From Gammaproteobacteria bacterium (GTDB taxonomy: Bacteria > Pseudomonadota > Gammaproteobacteria > Enterobacterales > Kangiellaceae), in contig JABXHY010000028.1 in the NCBI GenBank assembly GCA_013373375.1, positions 1-62,073 of the forward strand: a DNA stretch of 62,073 nucleotides. The letters are read 5' to 3'. Both the position numbers and the translations under genes were made by a program. Below the pieces are notes generated by a model, which was not told where the DNA came from, searched no databases, and saw nothing but the letters and a program-made list of their open reading frames with translations. This document shows, piece by piece, positions 47,067-56,671 of this stretch (its first letter is position 1; the number at the start of each line of letters is the position of its first letter).

Positions 47067-47918
47067 ATGTCTGATAAATTTTTAGAGTTACTTTATCCTA
47101 CCTATGGTCAGTATTTTAAGGTCGATGAGGTTCTATTTGAGAGTAAAACTGAGCACCAACACTTAGTTATTTTCAAGAATGAACAGTTTGGTAACGTGAT
47201 GGCTCTCGATGGCATTATTCAAACCACTCAAAAAGATGAGTTTATTTATCACGAAATGCTGACTCATGTGCCATTGTTTGCACACCCTGAGCCAAAAAGT
47301 GTTTTGATTATCGGCGGTGGTGACGGTGGTATTTTAAGGGAAACAATGAGGCACAAATCTGTTGAGAGAGTTGTGCAAGTGGAAATTGATCAATCTGTGA
47401 TCGATATGTGTAAAGAGTATTTTCCAAATCACTCCGCGGGTGCCTTTGATGATCCAAGAGCGAACATTGTGATAGCCGACGGTATGGATTACGTAAAAAC
47501 GTCTGAAGAAAAGTTTGACGTGATCATCTCTGACTCAACCGATCCAATTGGGCCCGGAGAGGTTTTATTTACCAATGATTTTTACCGACTCGCAAAAGAA
47601 CGATTAAATGAAGGTGGCATTATGGTCACTCAAAATGGCGTTTGTTTTATGCAGATTGACGAAGTATTGAATACTGCCAAAAGAATGGGGCCACTTTATC
47701 AAGATCAATCGTTTTACTGCGCGCCAGTACCAACCTACATCGGCGGCGTTATGACCATGGGCTGGGCGACAGACAACAAGACACTTCGTCAACAGTCTGT
47801 TGAAACGATTGCTGATAGGTACATAAATAGTGGAATTAAAACACGCTATTATAATCCACAAATTCACGCTGGTGCTTTTGCGCTACCACAGTATGTTGTG
47901 GAAGCATTAAAACAGTAG
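47067..47918 (+). CDS. speE: Polyamine aminopropyltransferase (spermidine synthase)
   Basis: SpeE transfers an aminopropyl group from decarboxylated S-adenosylmethionine to putrescine to make spermidine. The 283-residue protein fits the family. It shows YHEMLTHVPLFAHPEPKSV, the cofactor loop IIGGGDGGILRE (about residues 79-90), VEIDQSVIDMC, and the catalytic-loop motif VIISDSTDPIGPGEVLFT. It is divergent from agmatinase, so putrescine supply and use are encoded side by side. speD, needed for the decarboxylated cofactor, is not in the window. Confidence 0.96.
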   Translation: MSDKFLELLYPTYGQYFKVDEVLFESKTEHQHLVIFKNEQFGNVMALDGIIQTTQKDEFIYHEMLTHVPLFAHPEPKSVLIIGGGDGGILRETMRHKSVERVVQVEIDQSVIDMCKEYFPNHSAGAFDDPRANIVIADGMDYVKTSEEKFDVIISDSTDPIGPGEVLFTNDFYRLAKERLNEGGIMVTQNGVCFMQIDEVLNTAKRMGPLYQDQSFYCAPVPTYIGGVMTMGWATDNKTLRQQSVETIADRYINSGIKTRYYNPQIHAGAFALPQYVVEALKQ

Positions 47919-47956
47919 ATATAGTTTAATAGAAGTTACGTGCTGGAGTAGTACTA

Positions 47957-49687
47957 ATGAGCATGGAAGTTAATTTGTTGCTAGAGATGTTAGATGCAGG
48001 CCAAGAAGCCTGGAATAATTGGCGTGATGCTAACCCGACTATTTCGATTAATTTGTCCGGTCAAGACTTATCCAATAGAGATCTTTCGGGTTATGACTTT
48101 TCTGAAATTAATTTGTCCTACTGTAACTTTTCAAAGTCTGACTTATCTGGAGCTAACTTAATCTCAGCTCGCCTTGAACATGCGAAGTTAAACTATACAA
48201 ATTTAGAACATGCGAATTTGATTGCGTCTGAAATGGCTCATGCGGATTTAACACTCGCGAAAGTGAAAGGTGCAAAGTTTTTGACAGCTCAATTGGCTCA
48301 TACAAACTTTTCTCATGTAGATTTTAGTGGACACTCTTTACAGGGAATGGATTTTAGAAAAACTAAATTAAATGGTGCTATTTTAAGAAACCAAAACCTG
48401 AAAGGTATGAATTTTTCAGAGTCTGATTTATCACAAGCAGATTTAACAGAAGCAACACTCGAAGATGCAAACTTACAGGGTGCTAATCTTACAAGAGCAG
48501 TATTAAATGACACGTCTTTTCAAGATGCCTTTTTAAAAGAGGCAACTTTAGACGATACTGATTTGTCAGGAAAAGACTTAAGTGGCATTAATTTTGTCGC
48601 CGCTAAATTAAATAACTGTGATTTGCGAAATACGATATTGGAAAGAGCTGTTTTTGATAATGCTATTCTGACCGGTAGCAAGTTTTTTAATGTTCAGAAT
48701 AAAGGTTGGTCCATTCGAAATGTAAGGTGTGAAGTTGCCTACTGGGATAAACAGGGCGTAGTTGCCTCTCGTTACAGAAAGCAAGAGTTTGAAAAACTTT
48801 ATGCTGAATCAATTGTGATTGAGTTAAGGTACGATAAATATATTGCTTCACACGAGTTAAGTTCACTACCGATTTTCGTTGAACATCTTGAAGCTCTACA
48901 CTGGGGAATAAAGTTACGGGTAAAAAGTATTCGTGAAGTCGCTGGAGGCACGATCGTTAATATTGTAGTTCAGGACACTGGTGGAATGAACTCAAAGCAA
49001 TTGGAGCAAGACCTGAAAGAAGAGGCGAGCCACTTATTGGCTGCTCAAATCGCCATGCGAAACGATCGACATTTGCTAACAGACTTTAAAGAAAGTATTG
49101 CACAAGTGAAAAATCAGTTTTGGCCAAGGTTACTTGAGTTAGCGAGTGACTCTGAAACTGGCAAGATGCGAATGTTTACCGTAATGCTATTGGATCTAAA
49201 AGGGTTTTCGCGCTGGAAAGGGGACGAGTTAGACGAAAAGCTAGCGCTATTCAGAGGCCTGGTAAAACCTATTTTAAAACGATGGAAAGCTAGCTATCCA
49301 AACATGGAAGGTGATTCACTTAGAGCTACATTCCAAAATGCATCGGTCGGTGTTGCTTGTGCGAGCATGATTAAAAGTGTTTTAGATGCCGCTGGATTTC
49401 CCTGTCGTATCGGAATGGATCTCGGAGAGGTCGTGCTTCAATTTAACGAAGTAACGGAGCAAACAGATTTGTCTGGTGAAGCTGTAAACTTTGCAGCTCG
49501 TCTTGAAGCACTAGGGCAGGGTGGAGAACTTCTTATCTCTGAGCGTGTTTGGCATTACGTTAAACAACAAGAAGATTTTTTCCTTTTCGAGCCTAGATTT
49601 TTACGACTCGAAAAAGGGGTGGGGAATTTACAAGCAGGTGAACAGATACATTGTTACCGCGTAACTACTAAGAAAGCCCTTATCTAA
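47957..49687 (+). CDS. Pentapeptide-repeat protein fused to class III nucleotide cyclase
   Basis: This 576-residue protein has a pentapeptide-repeat solenoid (about residues 32-245) built from A(D/N)LSG-like units. A linker domain (about 250-400) with FKESIAQVKNQFWPRL follows, then a class III cyclase domain (about 405-560). Both metal-binding aspartates are present: Asp413 in MLLDLKGFS and Asp453 in EGDSLRATF. The transition-state region DLSGEAVNFAARLEALGQGGELLIS keeps Asn and Arg. The usual substrate-specifying Lys before GD is replaced (NMEGD), so adenine versus guanine choice is open. No membrane segment or signal peptide is seen, so it is cytoplasmic. It follows speE by 38 bases. Confidence 0.88.
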   Translation: MSMEVNLLLEMLDAGQEAWNNWRDANPTISINLSGQDLSNRDLSGYDFSEINLSYCNFSKSDLSGANLISARLEHAKLNYTNLEHANLIASEMAHADLTLAKVKGAKFLTAQLAHTNFSHVDFSGHSLQGMDFRKTKLNGAILRNQNLKGMNFSESDLSQADLTEATLEDANLQGANLTRAVLNDTSFQDAFLKEATLDDTDLSGKDLSGINFVAAKLNNCDLRNTILERAVFDNAILTGSKFFNVQNKGWSIRNVRCEVAYWDKQGVVASRYRKQEFEKLYAESIVIELRYDKYIASHELSSLPIFVEHLEALHWGIKLRVKSIREVAGGTIVNIVVQDTGGMNSKQLEQDLKEEASHLLAAQIAMRNDRHLLTDFKESIAQVKNQFWPRLLELASDSETGKMRMFTVMLLDLKGFSRWKGDELDEKLALFRGLVKPILKRWKASYPNMEGDSLRATFQNASVGVACASMIKSVLDAAGFPCRIGMDLGEVVLQFNEVTEQTDLSGEAVNFAARLEALGQGGELLISERVWHYVKQQEDFFLFEPRFLRLEKGVGNLQAGEQIHCYRVTTKKALI

Positions 49688-49762
49688 CTTTTAAATTGTT
49701 AAGTAACGGAGCGAGTTGTTAAGTGATTTTAAAATCGCTAACTAATTCGAAATATTGCGTAC

Positions 49763-50785
49763 ATGAAAAAGAATAATAATAAGCGAGTAAGTATGTCTAT
49801 CGGCAATAGTAAATTAAATTTTTCTCGAATACTGTTTATTGGATGGTTGAGTTTAATATTATCAAGTTTAACCTTCGCAAACCAAAGCGATTCTAGTGAA
49901 GCAAGTCAAAATCAAATTAAAGAAGAGTCTCCTGCGATTCAAATGCCAGGAACGGACATTTCTTTATTTGAAGTTTCTTATTCAGACAATAAACCCGATG
50001 TTACTGGCGCATCAGAATCAGAGGCAGAGGGTAAAGTTTTTAGCAACTTTAACAAGCCATTGGTAACTTCGATTGGGTATGACAATCAACCTAAGTTTTA
50101 CGATAATGATAAATTGTTCTATACCGCGCAACTAGGCAATCAAACCGATATTTTTCTATTAGATATTCACACTTTAAAGTCAAAGCAGCTTACTCAAACG
50201 CCAGTTTCAGAATATTCTCCAAGTACCTATCTTTCGATTGATAGTCAGTTTAAGTTTTCAGCTGTTGTTGCGGATGAAGCCAACCAAACATTAGTACTTT
50301 ATAGTGAAAACGGTAAACAGGAAGAGCAACTTGATAAAGGGATTGTACCTGTCGGGTATTATTTATTTGTTGGTGATGATTATTTAGCGATGTTTCGAGT
50401 AGCGGAGCCTTCCGAACTTATTCTTGTTGACCTCAAAAAGGATAAACATTCAATTGTAGATAAGAATATTGGCCGCAGCTTTATGTTAAAAAATGAGTCT
50501 GAGTTTTATTACGCAAGAAAGCAAGGGGATGATTACTTAATTGTTTTGTACAACGTGAGATCTGGCGAGAGTAATGTCATTACACGTCTCCCTAAAGGAG
50601 TTGAAGACTTCAGTTATCATACGAAGTTAGGTCTTTTGAGTTCAAATGGAGCAAACCTTGTAAGGTACGACCCTAAAACTAAGGATTGGGCGCTATTTTC
50701 CTCTCAAAATGAAATAAAAAATATTTCTCGATTAAATGTTAGCCCTAATGGTCAATGGATAGCGGTTGTTCACGATGATAGATAG
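49763..50785 (+). CDS. Exported TolB-like beta-propeller protein
   Basis: This 340-residue protein has a signal peptide or anchor (hydrophobic residues about 22-37, ending LTFANQ). An acidic Ser-rich linker (40-95) follows, then repeated blades with patterns such as KLFYTAQLGNQTDIFLLDI, YSPSTYLSIDSQFKFSAVV, DYLIVLYNVRSGESNVITRL and VSPNGQWIAVVHDD, as in TolB/WD40-like (PD40) propellers. About five to six blades fit. The role is probably periplasmic binding; no partner is evident. The start could instead be the in-frame ATG at 49793, since neither has a strong ribosome-binding site. The name is based on strand pattern only. Confidence 0.72.
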   Translation: MKKNNNKRVSMSIGNSKLNFSRILFIGWLSLILSSLTFANQSDSSEASQNQIKEESPAIQMPGTDISLFEVSYSDNKPDVTGASESEAEGKVFSNFNKPLVTSIGYDNQPKFYDNDKLFYTAQLGNQTDIFLLDIHTLKSKQLTQTPVSEYSPSTYLSIDSQFKFSAVVADEANQTLVLYSENGKQEEQLDKGIVPVGYYLFVGDDYLAMFRVAEPSELILVDLKKDKHSIVDKNIGRSFMLKNESEFYYARKQGDDYLIVLYNVRSGESNVITRLPKGVEDFSYHTKLGLLSSNGANLVRYDPKTKDWALFSSQNEIKNISRLNVSPNGQWIAVVHDDR

Positions 50786-50852
50786 ATTCAATTTTAGCTG
50801 CGCAAATCTTTGATCCTCTGCTATTTTTAATAGAGTAATCGTAAATCAGATC

Positions 50853-50858
50853 AAGGAG
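50853..50858 (+). promoter_or_regulatory. Ribosome-binding site that fixes a TTG start
   Basis: AAGGAG lies 6 bases upstream of TTG 50865. It is the best-matched site for this reading frame and supports TTG as the start codon of the HDOD gene. Confidence 0.85.
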
Positions 50859-50864
50859 TCTGGA

Positions 50865-51701
50865 TTGTCGGTAGACTATGCGCAACTGGTAAATAAAATA
50901 CATAAAGCAGTTGATGATGGGCGTATCCGGTTACCCTCTTTTCCCGAGAACTTAATAAAAGTTCGTGATGCTTTGAATGATCCAGAAACTTCCATTCGGA
51001 CTCTCGCTCAACTGGTGCATTCTGACTCTGTGTTAGCTGGACGCATATACGCTGTTGCAGGCTCGTCCGCTTATGCTCTCGATACAGAGAAATTATCGCT
51101 GGTGAGTATTATGAGTTATCTAGGACTGAATATGATTCGGTCCACTATCTATAACCATTGCCTGTCACAGCTTTTTAACGACCGTCGCTTTAAACGAGTT
51201 GAAGACGTCGTCAGTTTTGTTCGTAATCGCAGTCTCGAGCTCGCAGGTATTGCGTATGCAATTTCGAAACGATACCGAGCAGAAGAACCTTCTTTAGCGC
51301 TATTATCTGGCTTATTTCACAATGTGGGGGCTCTTGTCATTGTCAGTTGGATCGCACAAACAGGAGGGCAAGGTTTGGACGTAAAGGAACAAAAGACGTT
51401 GGTTATAAAAGGACAACATTCTTTTGCCGATAGAATTTTGGAGAACTGGAGTGTTCCGGAGCATTTAAAAAGAGTGATTCAAGCAGGTGAAAGTGAAGTT
51501 GATGCGGGCGATGAGAGAGACAAATATGTTCATTTAATTGCTGTCGCACGTTGGGTTAGTAGGATTCTTAGAAACCCTAAAACGATTGAAGATCCGCCAA
51601 TGACTTCTCTTAAGTTATTTAATATAGATGTTGATCAGGTCTTATTGGATAAAGATGAGATTTTAGCGGATATGATTAAAATAATTCAGAGTATTCGATA
51701 A
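50865..51701 (+). CDS. HDOD domain signalling protein
   Basis: This 278-residue protein starts at TTG behind a strong AAGGAG. The HDOD domain covers about residues 10-215, with RLPSFPENLIKVRDALNDPE, LAQLVHSDSVLAGRIYAVAGS and a following helical core including GLFHNVGALVIVSW. HDOD proteins are HD-fold relatives that lack full phosphohydrolase metal sites; they act in regulation and signalling rather than catalysis. No output domain follows. It is monocistronic by its position between the propeller gene and a strong terminator. Confidence 0.9.
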   Translation: MSVDYAQLVNKIHKAVDDGRIRLPSFPENLIKVRDALNDPETSIRTLAQLVHSDSVLAGRIYAVAGSSAYALDTEKLSLVSIMSYLGLNMIRSTIYNHCLSQLFNDRRFKRVEDVVSFVRNRSLELAGIAYAISKRYRAEEPSLALLSGLFHNVGALVIVSWIAQTGGQGLDVKEQKTLVIKGQHSFADRILENWSVPEHLKRVIQAGESEVDAGDERDKYVHLIAVARWVSRILRNPKTIEDPPMTSLKLFNIDVDQVLLDKDEILADMIKIIQSIR

Positions 51702-51717
51702 TAGTTGAACGTTAAAC

Positions 51718-51751
51718 AATAAAAAAGGGAGTAGATACTCCCTTTTTTATT
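51718..51751. terminator. Bidirectional intrinsic terminator between HDOD gene and pckA
   Basis: The sequence is perfectly self-complementary with 16-base arms at 51718-51733 and 51736-51751. The core is GGGAGTA/TACTCCC flanked by A6 and T6. It lies between two converging genes, so it can serve both strands. Confidence 0.93.
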
Positions 51752-51769
51752 GACAGGAAATGTCAAAAC

Positions 51770-53311
51770 CTAAAGCGATGGACCCGCTTTTATGATTTGC
51801 TCAGAAACTTCAAACTTCTTGAAGTTTTCAATAAATAAATTAGCGAGTTCTTTAGCTGCCTCATCGTAATTGTCTGGGTTTTCCCAAGTAGATTTTGGTG
51901 TTAGCAGTTCTTGAGCGACACCTTCTACTGCAACCGGTGCTTCCAAGTTCAAGAATGGGATAGTTTGTGTTTCAACACCTTTCAATGCGCCAGATTGAAT
52001 AGCATTTATAACGGCTCGAGTCGTTGGGATGTCAAAACGCTTGCCACCTTGACCATAAGGACCACCAGTCCAACCTGTGTTGACCAGGTAAACCTTTGCG
52101 TTGTTTGCTTCAATTCGCTTCATCAGCAATTCGGCGTAAACACCTGCTGGGCGTGGGAAGAAAGGTGCGCCAAAACAAGTTGAAAAAGTAGACTCGATTG
52201 CAGCAGTTGACCCTATTTCTGTAGAGCCTACTTTTGCTGTGTAACCGCTTAGAAAATGGTAAGCGGCAGCTTCTTTACTCAAGATGGAAACTGGTGGAAG
52301 AACACCCGTTAGATCGCAAGTTAGGAAAATAATGGCATTTGGTTCTCCCGCAGCATTTTCGTCAACTTTGCGCTCGATATGATCGCGTGGGTAACCTGCT
52401 CTAGAGTTTTGAGTAAGTGATACGTCGGTGTAATCAGGCGTACCATTGTCATCTAAAACCACGTTTTCAATGATAGTGCCGTGTTTGATTGCATTCCAGA
52501 TAACGGGTTCGTTTTTCTCACTCAAGTCGATGCATTTTGCGTAGCAGCCACCTTCAATATTGAATACAGTACCGGTTCCCCAGCCATGCTCGTCATCACC
52601 AATTAAATAACGATCAGGGTCGGCTGATAATGTCGTTTTTCCAGTTCCTGAAAGACCGAAAAATAAGGTTACGTCGCCTTGTCCGTCGGTGTTAGCAGAG
52701 CAGTGCATTGGCAGTACATCGTTTGCGGGCAATAAAAAGTTTTGAACGGAGAACATCGCTTTTTTCATTTCACCAGCGTAGCGCATACCGGCAAGTAATA
52801 CTTTGCGTTGTTTGAAGTTGATAATCACACAACCGTAACTGTTTGTTCCATCTCGCTCCGGGTCGCAGCGGAATCCAGCTGCGTTTAGAATTTGCCATTC
52901 TTCGCGATTGTCAGGGTTGTAGTTGCCAGTGCGAATAAATAAATTTCGAGCAAACAAGTTTTGCCAAGCAGTCTCAGTTCTTACATTGACCGGAATGAAG
53001 TACTCTGAACCAGCGCCAACGTGAAGAGTCGATTGGAAGTACTCTTCTTGTGTTGCCAAGTGAGTTTCTACTCTGTCCCATAAGGCATTAAATTTATCTT
53101 CATCGAAAGGGCGGTTTACATTGCCCCAGTCGATTTCATTTTCGGTAGTGGCTTCTTTTACAATGAACCTGTCATTAGGTGAACGTCCAGTTCGCTCTCC
53201 AGTTTCAACTGATAATGCTCCGTTACTTGCGATCTGACCTTCACCGCGTTCCACTGCTTTGCTCACTAACTCATCAGTGGATAAATTTAAATGCACCTTC
53301 GCTTCTGGCAT
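51770..53311 (-). CDS. pckA: Phosphoenolpyruvate carboxykinase (ATP)
   Basis: PckA converts oxaloacetate and ATP to phosphoenolpyruvate, CO2 and ADP, the first committed step of gluconeogenesis. The 513-residue protein matches the ATP-dependent family (about 530). It has [12 protein letters not shown], the kinase-1a P-loop [11 protein letters not shown], the kinase-2 motif LIGDDEHGW, the metal-site [13 protein letters not shown], and [14 protein letters not shown]. The start ATG is preceded by GAGGAAG. This gene suggests growth on amino acids or organic acids, in line with the 2-oxoacid oxidoreductase operon nearby. Confidence 0.97.
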   Translation of the reverse strand: MPEAKVHLNLSTDELVSKAVERGEGQIASNGALSVETGERTGRSPNDRFIVKEATTENEIDWGNVNRPFDEDKFNALWDRVETHLATQEEYFQSTLHVGAGSEYFIPVNVRTETAWQNLFARNLFIRTGNYNPDNREEWQILNAAGFRCDPERDGTNSYGCVIINFKQRKVLLAGMRYAGEMKKAMFSVQNFLLPANDVLPMHCSANTDGQGDVTLFFGLSGTGKTTLSADPDRYLIGDDEHGWGTGTVFNIEGGCYAKCIDLSEKNEPVIWNAIKHGTIIENVVLDDNGTPDYTDVSLTQNSRAGYPRDHIERKVDENAAGEPNAIIFLTCDLTGVLPPVSILSKEAAAYHFLSGYTAKVGSTEIGSTAAIESTFSTCFGAPFFPRPAGVYAELLMKRIEANNAKVYLVNTGWTGGPYGQGGKRFDIPTTRAVINAIQSGALKGVETQTIPFLNLEAPVAVEGVAQELLTPKSTWENPDNYDEAAKELANLFIENFKKFEVSEQIIKAGPSL

Positions 53312-53369
53312 GGGACTACTTCCTCGGGTGTGTGCTGATTGATTAACTTTAGGTTAAAAAGTGCGCGCG

Positions 53370-53378
53370 ATTGTAGCA
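53370..53378 (-). promoter_or_regulatory. Candidate extended -10 promoter of pckA
   Basis: On the minus strand the sequence reads TGC-TACAAT, an extended -10 element, followed by a GC-rich discriminator. It lies about 60 bases upstream of the pckA ATG. No good -35 hexamer is present at the right spacing, which extended -10 promoters can tolerate. Confidence 0.45.
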
Positions 53379-53700
53379 GATGAGGGTGGGCAAATCGAGA
53401 ATTTAGTAATGGAAAACCAAACAAAATCAGACAGTTAATGCATTCTTTGTTGTAATTTATTTACAGCAAACTTAGTTTTCACAGCTAACTTTTCAATAAA
53501 AACTCGGCTTTTAGCATTTGAAAACAAAGGTTTAAAAGCAAATCAAAGATAGCTTTGGAGTTAATGAGCTGAATTATAGCCTTATTTCTAGTGTAAATTA
53601 CGTAACTTTATTACATAAATGTTGCAAAGTATCGACTGGAGCTATATCGCAGTTGCACATTTTTAGATTAGGTCTTTCTTTGAAGTGTTATAGGGAAAAG

Positions 53701-53732
53701 CGGTACGATGAGGTGATAACTTCATCGTACCG
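53701..53732 (-). terminator. Hairpin after the 2-oxoacid oxidoreductase operon
   Basis: Perfect 11-base arms at 53701-53711 and 53722-53732 enclose a 10-base loop. On the minus strand it lies about 38 bases past the KorB-like stop and is followed by CTTTTC, a short U-tract. It is a plausible though modest terminator. Confidence 0.6.
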
Positions 53733-53769
53733 TTGAAAAGTAAAAGCGAAATGAATGAAGGATAAAGTT

Positions 53770-54822
53770 TTACTTAAAACTCTCATTAATTGACTTAAGA
53801 GTGCCATTGCCTGGACACAGCTGCTCATAAGTTAGTTTATTGAGTGGAGTAGGGGTTGTGCCGAGCATTTCATGAGTATCTGGCGTTTGTGGATTTAAAA
53901 ATAATAAGCCCGTCAGTATTTCACCTTTCTCTTTGAATCGTTCAATTTCATTCAGTGCAGAGCGACGGCTGGAGAAGTCTAAATTTTCTGTCGCTTTATG
54001 TAAGCGAACAGCACTGCCGTCGTGTAGCGTAATTTCTTCTGTTTCACCCGGAGAGTACTGAGTTGTAATCTCTTCTTTGAGAGGAACAAAATCAAAAGTA
54101 CCAGTGGCATTCATATGTTCACGGACGTGATCATAGCTTTTGGTCGATTTTACTGTGTTATTAAACGTTACACAGGGAGATACTACATCGATTAACGCGA
54201 ACCCTCGATGGGAGATGGCTGCTTTAATAAGAGGAATGAGTTGCTCTTTGTCACCAGAAAACGAACGAGCGACAAAGCCTGCACCGAGTTGAATTGCGGT
54301 CTCACATAAGTCGATACTGCTGAAAGGGTTTGGTACTCCTTTTTTACTTGCAGAACCTCGATCGGCTGTTGCTGAGTCCTGACCTTTAGTCAGGCCGTAA
54401 CACCCGTTATTCATCACAATATAAACCATATTAAGGTTTCTTCGAACGACGTGAGCAAATTGCCCCATACCAATCGAAGCAGTATCACCATCTCCAGATA
54501 CGCCTATGTACACCAAATCGCGATTGGCAAGGTTGGCGCCAGTCGCTACCGAAGGCATACGACCGTGAACCGAATTAAAACCGTGAGACTTACCGAGAAA
54601 GTAAGCGGGTGTTTTAGACGAGCAGCCAATACCTGACATTTTGGCTACTTTATGTGGCTCGATCGATAGCTCAAAACAAGACTGCAAAATCGAAGCTGAG
54701 ATTGAGTCATGACCACATCCAGCACACAAAGTTGAAAGGGCACCTTCATAATCGGCTCTGGTGTAGCCAATTTCATTAACTTTTAATTGCGGGTGTCTAA
54801 TATTAGGGCGAATAAAACTCAT
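53770..54822 (-). CDS. korB: 2-oxoacid:acceptor oxidoreductase beta subunit (ThDP-binding)
   Basis: This 350-residue subunit binds thiamine diphosphate and one [4Fe-4S] cluster. The ThDP motif is visible from GDGD (residues 110-113) to NNGCYGLTKGQ (about 138-148). All four cluster cysteines of this family appear: Cys33 and Cys36 in LCAGCGHD, Cys67 in GIGCSSK, Cys217 in VSPCVTFN. It should decarboxylate a 2-oxo acid to its acyl-CoA and pass electrons to an iron-sulfur carrier. 2-Oxoglutarate is the most likely substrate by subunit type, but pyruvate or branched-chain oxo acids cannot be excluded. It is the last gene of the three-gene operon, 4 bases after korA. Confidence 0.9.
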   Translation of the reverse strand: MSFIRPNIRHPQLKVNEIGYTRADYEGALSTLCAGCGHDSISASILQSCFELSIEPHKVAKMSGIGCSSKTPAYFLGKSHGFNSVHGRMPSVATGANLANRDLVYIGVSGDGDTASIGMGQFAHVVRRNLNMVYIVMNNGCYGLTKGQDSATADRGSASKKGVPNPFSSIDLCETAIQLGAGFVARSFSGDKEQLIPLIKAAISHRGFALIDVVSPCVTFNNTVKSTKSYDHVREHMNATGTFDFVPLKEEITTQYSPGETEEITLHDGSAVRLHKATENLDFSSRRSALNEIERFKEKGEILTGLLFLNPQTPDTHEMLGTTPTPLNKLTYEQLCPGNGTLKSINESFK

Positions 54823-54826
54823 TTAT

Positions 54827-56671
54827 TTAACCTCGATCCGCTTTTTGTATCGGAGTAACTTTGTCTTGATTCATAACATTGATGAACTGCTTACTGATAA
54901 AGTTCGCTGTGATTGGCATGCCATCGTAATTCAAAATTGAAATAAATTTTTTCGGATCAATTTCGAGCTCATTCACTAACATTGTTTTCATTTGTGCATC
55001 GCGATTTTGTTCGATTACGAATAAATAATCATGTTGTTCAATGAAGTCTTCGACTTCTTTTGTGAAAGGGAAGGCTTTTATTTGAAGACCATTGATATGC
55101 AGTTGCTTATCTTCTGCTTGATCAATGGCTTCTTTAGCGGCTTGAGTACTGGTGCCAAAATAAATGGCGCCAACTTTGGTTGATTTTGAACTGTTCGAAA
55201 TAACAGGTTTAGGAACAAGCGTTTTTGCTGTATCCCATTTGTGCTCTAAGCGCTGCATAGAGCGAACATAAGCTTCCGAACTTTCGGTGTAGGCAGCGTA
55301 TTCATCGTGTGATGAACCACGAGTAAAGTAGCTGCCTTTGGTTGGATGAGTGCCTGGAATGGTGCGATAGCCAATTCCTTCGCCATCCGTATCTAAATAA
55401 CGACCCCAACGTTGTTCCAAAGAGTCGAGTTCTTCTTTCGATAACACTTTGCCTCTGTTATAAGCGGTTTGATCGTCCCACTCGAATTCATCACATAAAT
55501 TATCGTTCATACCCAGATCGAGATCTGAAAGAATAATTACCGGTGTTTGCAGATACTCGGTCAATTCGAACGCATTAAAAGACATTTCAAAACATTCTTT
55601 TGGATCCGCAGGGTACAAACAAACATGTTTGGTATCGCCATGCGAGGCATAGGCAGCAGGTAATACATCAGACTGTTGAGTTCTTGTTGGCATTCCAGTT
55701 GAAGGTCCCGTGCGCTGAACATCAACGAGTACACCGGGGATTTCAGCGAAATAAGCTAATCCTAAAAATTCGGCCATTAACGAAACACCTGGGCCTGAGG
55801 TTGCTGTGAACGCTCTTGCTCCATTCCAACTGGCTCCTAATACCATACCCATCGCTGCTAATTCATCTTCGGCTTGAAGAATCGCAAAATTATTTTTACC
55901 ACTTGCTGGATCAACACGAAGTCTTTTGCAGTATTTTTCAAATGCATCAACAACAGAAGTTGAAGGTGTAATGGGATACCAGCCGGCGACAGTCGCACCT
56001 GCGTATATGGCGCCGAGAGCTGTTCCTGTATTACCGTCGACCAATATTTTTCCTTGATTCAGGTCTCGTGCTTCAATTTTTAATCCGCAGGTATCGGTGT
56101 AATGTTCCTTTGCGTAACGATAACCGAGTTCCAAAGCATGTAGGTTAGGTGTAATTAATTTTTCTTTCCCTTTAAATTGGTCTTCCACCAACTTTTGAAA
56201 CACTTCGAACTGAATATTCAGTAAGTAAGAAAGGGCGCCAACATAAATTATATTTTTGAACAATTGCCGTTGTCTTGGGTCGGCGTATTCTTGAATGCAG
56301 ATTTCAGTGAGTGGAATTCCTATTAATTGAATATCGTCACGCTTATAATTTGGAGCAAGTGGCTTTGTATTGTCATAAAGGAAGTAACCACCGGGCAATA
56401 CTTCTTGAAAATCTTGCATCATAGTTTGGCCATTTGTTGCGACCATAAAGTCGACACCGCCGCGTCGGCCTAAGTAACCTTTTTCGTTCACACGCACTTC
56501 ATACCAAGTGGGCAAACCTTGAATATTGGATGGAAAAATATTCTTCGGTGTCACAGGAATACCAGAGCGAAAAATGGATTTCGCAAACATATTGTTGGCG
56601 CTGGCAGAACCTGTTCCATTTATATTGGCGAACTTTATAACAAAGTCGTTAGTTGCAGTTATTTTGTGCAT
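54827..56671 (-). CDS. korA: 2-oxoacid:acceptor oxidoreductase, fused gamma-alpha subunit
   Basis: This 614-residue protein has an N-terminal gamma domain (about 1-190; GTGSASANNMFAKSIFRSG and LGRRGGVDFMVATN) fused to the alpha domain (from about 200; GNTGTALGAIYAGATVAGWYP, ATSGPGVSLMAEFLG and DVQRTGPSTGMPTRTQQSD). This gamma-alpha fusion pairs with the separate ThDP beta subunit encoded next. The two form the acyl-CoA-producing part of the enzyme. Its start lies 13 bases inside the preceding reductase gene, so translation is coupled. Confidence 0.92.
   Translation of the reverse strand: MHKITATNDFVIKFANINGTGSASANNMFAKSIFRSGIPVTPKNIFPSNIQGLPTWYEVRVNEKGYLGRRGGVDFMVATNGQTMMQDFQEVLPGGYFLYDNTKPLAPNYKRDDIQLIGIPLTEICIQEYADPRQRQLFKNIIYVGALSYLLNIQFEVFQKLVEDQFKGKEKLITPNLHALELGYRYAKEHYTDTCGLKIEARDLNQGKILVDGNTGTALGAIYAGATVAGWYPITPSTSVVDAFEKYCKRLRVDPASGKNNFAILQAEDELAAMGMVLGASWNGARAFTATSGPGVSLMAEFLGLAYFAEIPGVLVDVQRTGPSTGMPTRTQQSDVLPAAYASHGDTKHVCLYPADPKECFEMSFNAFELTEYLQTPVIILSDLDLGMNDNLCDEFEWDDQTAYNRGKVLSKEELDSLEQRWGRYLDTDGEGIGYRTIPGTHPTKGSYFTRGSSHDEYAAYTESSEAYVRSMQRLEHKWDTAKTLVPKPVISNSSKSTKVGAIYFGTSTQAAKEAIDQAEDKQLHINGLQIKAFPFTKEVEDFIEQHDYLFVIEQNRDAQMKTMLVNELEIDPKKFISILNYDGMPITANFISKQFINVMNQDKVTPIQKADRG

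Larger units (their letters stand above)
53312..53769. other. Intergenic region between pckA and the 2-oxoacid oxidoreductase operon
   Basis: This 458-base stretch holds a candidate pckA promoter (53370-53378) and an 11-bp hairpin near its right end (53701-53732). I see no supported gene in the rest. Confidence 0.5.
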
